A stretch of DNA of 21,244 nucleotides from assembly GCA_905233325.1 (NCBI GenBank), contig CAJODU010000055.1, positions 1 through 21,244 of the forward strand, given 5' to 3'. Below the pieces are notes generated by a model. The model ran no database searches and was not told the DNA's origin. It saw only the letters and a list, made by a program, of their open reading frames with translations. Position numbers and translations under genes: made by a program. Source of the DNA: an uncultured Selenomonadaceae bacterium. GTDB lineage: Bacteria > Bacillota > Negativicutes > Selenomonadales > Selenomonadaceae. Shown in pieces: positions 1-6,002 of the stretch (its first letter is position 1; each line of letters begins with the position of its first letter).

Positions 1-39
1 TGCCCGAAAGGCGGCAATCATACTTGGTATCAGAAATGA
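1..39 (+). CDS. possible C-terminal end of an upstream protein (partial)
   Basis: Frame 1 is open from the window edge to a TGA at 37-39 and reads CPKGGNHTWYQK. The Cys-Pro-Lys start resembles the last knuckle of a small zinc-ribbon protein. A second frame (3-44) is also open to a TAA, so the choice is uncertain. The gene would converge on the XRE regulator, whose stop is at 45. Too little is visible to assign a function. Confidence 0.25.
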   Translation, partial: CPKGGNHTWYQK

Positions 40-44
40 GTTAA

Positions 45-383
45 TCAAGAAATGTTTTTGATAAACAGTCGTATTAATTCTTCTATCGACTGTTTTTTTT
101 CTTCAGGCAGTGCAGCCAGCAAATTGAATATAATTTCGTCTCTTTCGTTAGAGTTGCCTGATGAGGACTTGCCGAGAAGTATATAATCCGTTGATATGTT
201 CAGTGCCTTTGCAAGGTTGATTATAGTCAAGGCAGTCATACTCTTGTAGCCGTTTTCGATGTCTGACAAGAATTGTATTGAAATGTTGGCTTTTTCTGAT
301 AATTGCTCGCGTGTGAAGTGCTGATATTCGCGAATCTCTCGGATACGCCTTCCAACTTCAATATTTAGTGATTTCTTTTCCAT
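45..383 (-). CDS. XRE-family helix-turn-helix transcriptional regulator
   Basis: This 112-residue protein has a Cro/C1-type HTH domain at about residues 8-70. The recognition region contains TREQLSEKANIS followed by FLSDIENG, the usual XRE pattern, and then the NLAKALNISTDYIL helix pair. The C-terminal 40 residues are polar and helical and could mediate dimerisation. The ATG at 381-383 is preceded by GGAG at 8 bases, which supports the start. The gene is divergent from the zinc-ribbon/AAA+ operon that begins at 500, so it is the natural candidate to control that operon and itself through the 116-base gap. Family assignment is secure; the target genes are inferred from position only. Confidence 0.88.
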   Translation of the reverse strand: MEKKSLNIEVGRRIREIREYQHFTREQLSEKANISIQFLSDIENGYKSMTALTIINLAKALNISTDYILLGKSSSGNSNERDEIIFNLLAALPEEKKQSIEELIRLFIKNIS

Positions 384-441
384 TAAAAAATCTCCTGCTG
401 TTTTGAGATTATAATATCTTTTACTGCAGGAGCAGGAAATA

Positions 442-472
442 TTCTATAGAAGTTGAATAACAATAACTATAG
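442..472. promoter_or_regulatory. candidate operator: palindrome in the divergent intergenic region
   Basis: TTCTATAGAA at 442-451 is a perfect 10-base palindrome. A second CTATAG lies at 467-472, about two helical turns away. Both sit between the divergent XRE gene and the zinc-ribbon gene, where an XRE operator is expected. A perfect TATAAT occurs on the plus strand at 410-415 and another on the minus strand at 413-408, but no good -35 element was found for either. The role as an operator is inferred from location and symmetry. Confidence 0.3.
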
Positions 473-499
473 GAGTAATTTATTGAGAGGTAATGTTAT

Positions 500-667
500 A
501 TGGCAGAAGTAAAGTATGTGCAATGTCCAAATTGTAAGCAGAAGAAACTCGGCCCTTATACCGTCAGTTCATCAACTAAAAGCAAGACGAGCGGCACTTG
601 CTCTCACTGTGGCAAACGCTACACTATAGAATATGGTCAAGGCAAAATCAAAGCCTCAAAGGGTTAA
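500..667 (+). CDS. small zinc-ribbon protein
   Basis: This is a 55-residue protein beginning with ATG at 500, with GAGAGG about 9 bases upstream. It contains two Cys-x-x-Cys knuckles, CPNC at residues 9-12 and CSHC at 34-37, separated by a polar Ser/Thr/Lys-rich stretch. This is the layout of a single zinc ribbon. The C-terminal third is basic (GQGKIKASKG). Only 9 bases separate its TAA from the AAA+ ATPase, so the two are almost certainly co-transcribed. Zinc ribbons of this size commonly bind nucleic acid or protein partners; which applies here cannot be read from sequence. It is short, but the SD, the Cys pattern and the operon spacing make it convincing. Confidence 0.8.
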   Translation: MAEVKYVQCPNCKQKKLGPYTVSSSTKSKTSGTCSHCGKRYTIEYGQGKIKASKG

Positions 668-676
668 GGTGATCAA

Positions 677-1639
677 ATGGGTATTGGAAGAAGACTTGAC
701 GCTGATGAACCGGCTCCTCAGCCGCAAGCTAATCAGAAGTCCGCTACAGTCAAGAATCAAAAAAAGCCGGAGGAAATTTATATTCCCGAAGATCCAAAAT
801 TTTCACTTGATGATATAATTTTGCCTCGCGAAGTCAAAGAAAAAATCCTTGATATAGCCGAGTATGCCGAAAACAGCAAGACAGTATTTGAGACTTGGGG
901 TCTGGAGGAAACTCATAAATTTTCAAAACGAATCGGTATTAATCTCTACGGAGCCCCCGGTACCGGCAAGACGATGGCTGCTCACGCTATCGCCAAGCAT
1001 TTAAATCGCAAAATCCTGATTGTCAACTATGCTGATATTGAATCTAAATACGTTGGTGAGACGCCGAAAAATATCAGAAGTGTTTTTGAGGTTGCCAAGC
1101 AGTCGAGAAGTATTTTATTTTTCGATGAGGCTGATGCAATTTTGAGCCGACGCGTGACGAATATGTCAAATGCAACTGATGTCAGCGTCAATCAGACTCG
1201 ATCGGTAATGCTGATGTTGATGAATGAGTTTCAGGACTTCATCATCTTTGCAACCAATTTCATTGAGAATTTTGATCCTGCCTTTATGCGCAGAATTTCA
1301 ATGCACGTCAAATTTGATTTACCTGATTTTGATTGTCGTCAGCGTCTGTGGCAGATGTATATCCCGAAAAAAATGCCCAACAATGTCGATATAGCCGAAC
1401 TTGCAGAGAAGTTTGACAATATCTCCGGCAGTGATATTTCCAACGCTGTCCTCAATGCAGCATTTAAGGCGGCACGTCGAAAGATGAATTTTGTTGATAA
1501 ATCGCTGTTCTTTGAGGCGGTTGAGGATATTCTAAACAGTCGAAAGGCAAACGAGATCGGCAAAGTCACCGTCACCAAGCGGAAAGTCTCTGAGGAATAT
1601 GTAAAAACTCAATTAAATAAGGATAATTTGAAGGAGTGA
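677..1639 (+). CDS. AAA+ ATPase, FtsH/spastin-like ATPase module without protease domain
   Basis: This 320-residue protein has an N-terminal Pro/Gln/Lys-rich tail (about 1-40) and then a full AAA+ core. Visible motifs are Walker A GAPGTGKT (92-99), the pore-loop neighbourhood KYVGETPKNI (124-133), Walker B ILFFDEAD (146-153), sensor 1 FATN (191-194), the arginine finger in AFMRRI (202-207) and the sensor-2 helix GSDISNAV (251-258). No zinc-protease HExxH or Lon Ser-Lys dyad is present, so it probably remodels or unfolds a partner rather than degrading it. An SD-like AAGGTGAT precedes the ATG. Its stop overlaps the region that carries the SD of the next gene, showing tight coupling. The substrate is unknown; neighbours sharing an ILRK motif are candidates. 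Confidence 0.85.
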   Translation: MGIGRRLDADEPAPQPQANQKSATVKNQKKPEEIYIPEDPKFSLDDIILPREVKEKILDIAEYAENSKTVFETWGLEETHKFSKRIGINLYGAPGTGKTMAAHAIAKHLNRKILIVNYADIESKYVGETPKNIRSVFEVAKQSRSILFFDEADAILSRRVTNMSNATDVSVNQTRSVMLMLMNEFQDFIIFATNFIENFDPAFMRRISMHVKFDLPDFDCRQRLWQMYIPKKMPNNVDIAELAEKFDNISGSDISNAVLNAAFKAARRKMNFVDKSLFFEAVEDILNSRKANEIGKVTVTKRKVSEEYVKTQLNKDNLKE

Positions 1640-1644
1640 GGAAT

Positions 1645-2004
1645 TTGTTACCATTTCTTATAGGTCTGGGTGCACTCGTTGGTGGAGTTCTTTTGGTTGC
1701 ATTTTGGGATGATATTGTTGATTGGCTGAAAGATTTAGTATCTAAACTCAAAAGCATGTTTGCAAGTGCCGTTAAAAAGATAGCACATGCCGCCGGAGCA
1801 TTCATTCAAAAAATTGAAAATGGTTTGGCGGCAATTCGCCATAAACTCTACTATCAAGAAGAGGGTGAATGGGTAGAAGAAACGACTACTCGCAAAATCA
1901 AGGAAGAGGAAATTCCTGCCAGTATTCTGCGTAAGGCAAAGCGTTCACAAGAAACTGATGTCACTGATGAAATTGAAGAAGAGCTGGAATTATCATTAAA
2001 TTAA
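1645..2004 (+). CDS. small membrane-anchored protein with C-terminal ILRK motif
   Basis: I do not recognise this 119-residue protein. The TTG at 1645 is preferred because AAGGAG at 1631-1636 lies 8 bases upstream; a GTG at 1636 is in frame but would overlap that SD. Residues 2-21 form a hydrophobic, Gly-rich membrane segment. It is followed by a long amphipathic helix (about 22-70) with Lys/Ile/Leu spacing, then an acidic tail. Within the tail, residues 90-99 read IPASILRKAK, closely matching VPPHILRKIK near the N-terminus of the protein at 2499-4424. It lies directly after the AAA+ ATPase and may anchor or recruit it at the membrane, which is inference. Confidence 0.7.
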   Translation: MLPFLIGLGALVGGVLLVAFWDDIVDWLKDLVSKLKSMFASAVKKIAHAAGAFIQKIENGLAAIRHKLYYQEEGEWVEETTTRKIKEEEIPASILRKAKRSQETDVTDEIEEELELSLN

Positions 2005-2019
2005 ATCGAGGTGAAAAAA

Positions 2020-2460
2020 ATGCCATTAAAAAGTTTGTTCGGAGCCTTTGGAGCAACTGCATCAAATGTTCTTGATACTTTTTTGAATGTCGTAATAAAT
2101 CCAAATATGGAACTTGACGAGATTGCAAAGGTTTACTCTGAAAAATTAGATGGAACAATTATCGATGAACAGGCAAAGGGCAACAAATATGTTGGCGGCA
2201 CATTTAAAATTTTGTACGCTAATGAGAAATATTTCAATCTTTCATTTGAGCTGTACTTTCAAGATAAAAATGATGAATGGGTCAAAAAAGATTCCAAGAG
2301 CAAGCCTCAGAAGACAGAATATCTGAGTGAGAAGGCCTTGAGTGAACTTCGCAGCAAGAAAGAGATCACTTATGAGATTGATGAGCCGGTGCCTCCCAAA
2401 GCGGCACCTCAACAGGCAGCAAAAGAGCCTGAAGTCCGCAAAATTCCCAAAAATGTGTAA
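2020..2460 (+). CDS. conserved-looking hypothetical protein of the AAA+ cluster
   Basis: This 146-residue protein matches no family I recognise. The ATG at 2020 is chosen because GAGGTG at 2008-2013 sits 6 bases upstream; the in-frame GTG at 2011 lies inside that SD. Residues 1-25 are weakly hydrophobic and Gly/Ala-rich. The middle (about 30-105) alternates hydrophobic and charged residues like a compact alpha/beta domain (GGTFKILYA, FNLSFELYF). The last 35 residues are Pro/Ala/Gln/Lys-rich and probably disordered. There is no clear signal peptide or strong membrane helix. It lies 15 bases after the small membrane protein and before the TPR protein, so it is probably a structural or adaptor component of the same operon. 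Confidence 0.65.
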   Translation: MPLKSLFGAFGATASNVLDTFLNVVINPNMELDEIAKVYSEKLDGTIIDEQAKGNKYVGGTFKILYANEKYFNLSFELYFQDKNDEWVKKDSKSKPQKTEYLSEKALSELRSKKEITYEIDEPVPPKAAPQQAAKEPEVRKIPKNV

Positions 2461-2498
2461 AAATAATATTTTGTGAGAGACAATGAGGAAAATTTTTT

Positions 2499-4424
2499 AT
2501 GGCCGAAGAAGAAACTAAAACAAAAAGGAAAATTTCAGAAAGCCAAGTCCCACCGCATATTTTGAGAAAAATCAAGCAGCAAGAGGAAGAAATCAGAAAG
2601 TCGCAAGAGGAATTTATATTCCTTGATAAAAGTGACGAATGTGAGAGGAACGGCGATCTTGAAGGTGCCATTGACTGGCTGAAAAAATCCATTGATATTA
2701 ATGATACTCAGGAAAAGCGGAAAAAGCTGTACAACCTGGAAGAGAGATTTTGCCAAAAGAAATACGAATTGAGTTTAAGCAGTGGCAATATCAAGGCGGC
2801 AATCGATTGGTTGATAAAGTCAATCAATTACACAAATACAGAGCAGAAACGTCGAGATCTGCGTGAGCTCTATATGAAACAGTATACGGGTAAAGAAGAT
2901 CCCACTGATTATAGCTTTAGAGAGGTTATTAATGCCAACATTGAAAATGGCAAACTTGATTATGCTCATTATCTTAAAGAGGTTGGACGAACTGCGGATT
3001 CCATTCATTGGTTTGTGGCTGCAGGAGAATATGAGAGAGCTTTCCAAATGGTTGATCTTCGTGATGAAGAGGCGTTGAAGAGAGCGGTAAGTGATTTCCA
3101 AGGGCAGGAGAATAACTACTCTAAAACTTTGTCAGTTGCATTGCACGAAAATGTCAATGTAAACAAAATGTTCAACTATCAGAAATGGCCTGCGATTTTG
3201 CCCCTCATTGCAGGAGTCATTGCTTTTATGTTCACTGATGATTTAGCAATGCAAATCGGGTTGCTGCTGGTGCCGGTAGGGGCGTATATGTTTAAAAATC
3301 ATCAATGGGACAAGTATAACGCTATATGGAAACAGCTTACAAATACACCGGCATTGCATTGGCAGCTTGAACCGCTGAAAGAGAAATTCGAGAAGAACGA
3401 AATGGAAGGTGTTGTATCAACTGCAATAGGACTGGTATTTTTGATAAATGTGATCAGTTCAATCGGCGGGTGTTTGTTCTCATCGTCTTCTGAAGATGAA
3501 ACAAAGTCACCGGAACAGCCGGCCGCCGTTTCTACAGAATCAACAACACAAGCACCACCCGTCAAAGAAGAAAAAACATCATCGACAAAAGAGCCTCCTG
3601 TCAATTCAAATGAATTTAATTTGTCACTGGGTAATTTAAAATTAGGTGATAGTATTGATCAAATGCACAAAATATTGGGAGCTGAAAATAAGATAAGCGA
3701 CTCTCAAACTGCCGGTCATAAACATTACGAATATAAAGATGTTGTCGTGACGATAAAGGACGATAGCTTTATTGAAGGATTAGTGACTTATACCGACGAA
3801 GTGAAAACAGAAAAGGGATTAAAACAAGGTTCATCACTAAAAGAAGTTTTATCAAGTTATGGACGTGAATGTGTTTTAAGTGAATACGACGGCACAAAGT
3901 TATATGAGTATCCTTTTGAATCTGCCAAAGGCAACTGTGCTGTTCTGAGATTTGCAATTAAAAATAACATTGTCGATTATATCAGTTTGAGACTTGTTGA
4001 CAACGCTGAAAAGAATAAATTGTTGTCGAATGTTAAAACCGTAAATGACAGCACTGAATCAAGATCAGCTAATGATATGGAAACTGCAAAGCAGACTTTC
4101 ATCAATTACCACAAAGCAATCACGAGCAAAAATTATCGTGAAGCATACGATACCTTATCATTTGCTCAACGCGAAAGAATTGGAGATTATAACTCATATG
4201 TTGCAGGTTTCACAGATACTATCAGCAGTGAAGTCAGTGATATAGCCCTTGTGTCCTCTGACGGCGATGCTCATACTTTTGATTATACTTTGACGGCTCG
4301 CGATCGTTATCAAGGCAGGGTTAAGGTGCAGACCTTCAAGGGTCAGGTGACAATGGCTAAAGATAATGGCCGCTGGTATGTCAGATATGCCAAGTCAAGT
4401 AAAGTCAATGAAAGAATTGAATAA
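2499..4424 (+). CDS. multidomain TPR / membrane / SmpA-like / NTF2-like protein
   Basis: This 641-residue protein begins with ATG at 2499, with GAGGA 9 bases upstream. Residues 10-26 hold the ILRK motif shared with the small membrane protein. Two TPR-like repeats follow at about 44-78 and 88-123; both contain AIDWL(K/I)KSI. Hydrophobic helices are predicted at about 230-247, 249-265 and 304-324. A Ser/Thr/Pro/Glu-rich linker spans about 328-370. Residues 375-500 contain a LGNLKLGDS..D..HKILG pattern like SmpA/BLIP-type domains. Residues 525-632 look like an NTF2/DUF4878-type fold, with a conserved-style GRWYVRY end. The topology suggests a cytoplasmic TPR half and an extracytoplasmic half across the inner membrane. 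Function is unknown; domain names rest on pattern recognition. Confidence 0.75.
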   Translation: MAEEETKTKRKISESQVPPHILRKIKQQEEEIRKSQEEFIFLDKSDECERNGDLEGAIDWLKKSIDINDTQEKRKKLYNLEERFCQKKYELSLSSGNIKAAIDWLIKSINYTNTEQKRRDLRELYMKQYTGKEDPTDYSFREVINANIENGKLDYAHYLKEVGRTADSIHWFVAAGEYERAFQMVDLRDEEALKRAVSDFQGQENNYSKTLSVALHENVNVNKMFNYQKWPAILPLIAGVIAFMFTDDLAMQIGLLLVPVGAYMFKNHQWDKYNAIWKQLTNTPALHWQLEPLKEKFEKNEMEGVVSTAIGLVFLINVISSIGGCLFSSSSEDETKSPEQPAAVSTESTTQAPPVKEEKTSSTKEPPVNSNEFNLSLGNLKLGDSIDQMHKILGAENKISDSQTAGHKHYEYKDVVVTIKDDSFIEGLVTYTDEVKTEKGLKQGSSLKEVLSSYGRECVLSEYDGTKLYEYPFESAKGNCAVLRFAIKNNIVDYISLRLVDNAEKNKLLSNVKTVNDSTESRSANDMETAKQTFINYHKAITSKNYREAYDTLSFAQRERIGDYNSYVAGFTDTISSEVSDIALVSSDGDAHTFDYTLTARDRYQGRVKVQTFKGQVTMAKDNGRWYVRYAKSSKVNERIE

Positions 4425-4457
4425 TTTAGGAAAAGCTGATTTTATCAAATGCAAGAA

Positions 4458-4497
4458 TTTTTTTGCAACTTACTTGAGTGCAGGAAAATTTTTTTTT
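4458..4497 (+). terminator. possible Rho-independent terminator after the AAA+/TPR cluster
   Basis: TTTTTTTGCA at 4458-4467 can pair with TGCAGGAAAA at 4479-4488, giving a 10-pair stem with two G-U wobbles and an 11-base loop, directly followed by nine T residues (4489-4497). The stem is AU-rich, so it may be a partial terminator or attenuator. Its position, 33 bases after the TPR gene stop and before the ABC-F-like gene, fits transcription ending or weakening there. Confidence 0.45.
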
Positions 4498-4550
4498 GTG
4501 AAGAATCAATATCATTAAAGAAAATTCAAACGTCAAAGGAGCGTCAGCTT

Positions 4551-5594
4551 TTGATAGAATTGAAATCTCTAAAATTGAGGTTAGGTACAAAGTTAATATT
4601 TGATGATTTTAACTTCAAAGCAGAGAAAGGCGAGAGAATAGGGATCATCGGCGGTGAGGGTGCAGGCAAGTCAACGCTGCTTGATGTGATTGCAAAGAGA
4701 GAATATCCTGATTCCGGCAAAGTTAATGTAACGGGACATATTATAAATCTCAATAAAAGCAGTTACTACACCTTTTCGGAGGTGGGTTTTGCTGCTATGA
4801 CAAAGTCGGAACGGTTTAAAATGATAGTCCGCAAGGCTCTTGATGAGTCCAAGAGTGATGAACAGATTCTCCTGCTTGACGAACCGACAAGCAATCTTGA
4901 CAGTGATGATGTCGAATGGCTCATTGAACTTCTAAAAAATGCCGAAAATCTAACGGTCTTAGTTGCAAGCAATGACAGATATTTTCTGAAAAAAGTCTGC
5001 AATCGCACAATTACTCTCGGTGACTCTGAGGTTGAAGAGATTATTTTGCCTGAAGTTGAATCAAATTCCGATGTTGCAGATGTTTTAGTAGCGGAAAGTC
5101 TCCAAAAAATCGTTGACGGTGAAACTGTCTTCAAAAATGTCAGCTTTGCCATTGAGCGCGGGCAGAAGGTAGCATTTGTCGGCAAGAACGAGGTGGGCAA
5201 GACTAAATTGCTGAAAGTTTTCGGTGCAGGTATACCCGTTGAGGGTGAGTATAAATTTGACTTCAATGCCAAGACTGTCTATATGCCGCGAGTTTTTTCA
5301 AGTGTTGCGGCAAGGGCGGAGATCGAAAAAATCGAAAACAGTCAAGCAGATTTTTTGATATTGGACAATCCAACCGCCTGTCTTGACTTGCTGACTATAG
5401 TTGAACTTGAAAGTGCATTGAAAAATTTCAAAGGCACAGTGCTGTTTGCCGACAGCGATCATGAATTTATCCAAGCGATTGCAACGAGAATCATTGATCT
5501 CACGCCTGATGGCATTGTTGACAGGATTTCAACCTATGAAGATTTTTTGAATAATGAGGCGGTCAAGGAACAGATCGCGACAAAATATAAGTAA
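4551..5594 (+). CDS. degenerate ABC-F-like twin-ATPase protein
   Basis: The TTG at 4551 is chosen because AAAGGAG (4535-4541) is 9 bases upstream and the product then starts MIELKSLKLRLG, a typical ABC-F opening; an upstream in-frame ATG at 4449 would run through a terminator-like hairpin. The 347-residue product has two nucleotide-binding halves. The first has Walker A GGEGAGKST (34-42) and Walker B ILLLDEPTSNLD (106-117). The second has Walker A GKNEVGKTKL (211-220) and Walker B FLILDNPTACLD (268-279), with the catalytic Glu replaced by Asn. Neither half has a recognisable LSGGQ signature (MTKSERFKM occupies its place in the first), and the long inter-domain linker of ABC-F proteins is missing. 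ABC-F members usually act on ribosomes; whether this one can is doubtful. Confidence 0.75.
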   Translation: MIELKSLKLRLGTKLIFDDFNFKAEKGERIGIIGGEGAGKSTLLDVIAKREYPDSGKVNVTGHIINLNKSSYYTFSEVGFAAMTKSERFKMIVRKALDESKSDEQILLLDEPTSNLDSDDVEWLIELLKNAENLTVLVASNDRYFLKKVCNRTITLGDSEVEEIILPEVESNSDVADVLVAESLQKIVDGETVFKNVSFAIERGQKVAFVGKNEVGKTKLLKVFGAGIPVEGEYKFDFNAKTVYMPRVFSSVAARAEIEKIENSQADFLILDNPTACLDLLTIVELESALKNFKGTVLFADSDHEFIQAIATRIIDLTPDGIVDRISTYEDFLNNEAVKEQIATKYK

Positions 5595-5619
5595 CCGAAT
5601 ATTAGAGGAGTGAAAACTA

Positions 5620-5946
5620 ATGGCACTACGCGGAATACGTGGAGCAGCAACCGTCGAATCAAACACTAAAGAGGAAATATGGAAGACCGCTCGACTGTTG
5701 ATGACTAAATTAATGTCTGCGAATCAATTAAATTTCAAACAGGTAGGAGCGGCAATTTTTTCTTCAACGCCGGATTTAACTGCCGCCTTTCCAACGACGG
5801 GAGTGCGTTCTCTGCCTTCTTTCTCACTTATACCACTATTCGACACTCAAGAAGTCAACGTCGAGGACAGTCTGCCGATGTGCATAAGAGTTTTACTTCT
5901 CGTGGATATTGAGGTCGCGTTTATCTTGGTGAGGCAAAAAAATTGA
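5620..5946 (+). CDS. aroH: AroH-type chorismate mutase, C-terminus out of frame
   Basis: AroH-class monofunctional chorismate mutase converts chorismate to prephenate for Phe/Tyr synthesis. The start is supported by GAGGAG before the ATG. The family opening RGIRGAATVE is present, with Arg7, Arg63, Glu78 and Arg90 at the positions known from the Bacillus enzyme; position 75, usually Cys, is Asp. The open frame ends after 108 residues in VAFILVRQKN, unlike the family. The expected C-terminus, VYLGEAKKLRPDL, is instead found in the -1 frame at 5913-5966, carrying the Tyr and Arg equivalent to Bacillus Tyr108 and Arg116 with the correct 8-residue spacing. The gene is therefore probably frameshifted, and activity is uncertain unless frameshifting restores it. 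Confidence 0.85.
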   Translation: MALRGIRGAATVESNTKEEIWKTARLLMTKLMSANQLNFKQVGAAIFSSTPDLTAAFPTTGVRSLPSFSLIPLFDTQEVNVEDSLPMCIRVLLLVDIEVAFILVRQKN

Positions 5947-5966
5947 GGCCTGATCTTGCAGAATAG
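5913..5966 (+). other. displaced C-terminal coding segment of aroH (-1 frame)
   Basis: Read from 5913, the sequence encodes GRVYLGEAKKLRPDLAE and then TAG. This matches the conserved AroH tail but is one base out of register with the upstream part of the gene. Relative to the Bacillus enzyme, the distance from Arg90 to this Tyr is also about six residues short, so the lesion may be a deletion of 3n+1 bases rather than a single missing base. Confidence 0.75.
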
Positions 5967-6002
5967 GTAATTATACATCATATTTTAAGGAAGGGTATAG
6001 TA

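Noticed and set aside
633..818. A 61-codon open frame overlapping the zinc ribbon and AAA+ gene
   Set aside because: It is out of frame with both genes, lacks an SD, and encodes a basic string without a pattern.
5936..5946. A7 run followed by TTGA in aroH as a programmed -1 slippery site
   Set aside because: A slip here would join the tail, but homology in the -1 frame already begins upstream at 5913-5924 (GRVY), so the frame change lies before the A run and a deletion explains it better.
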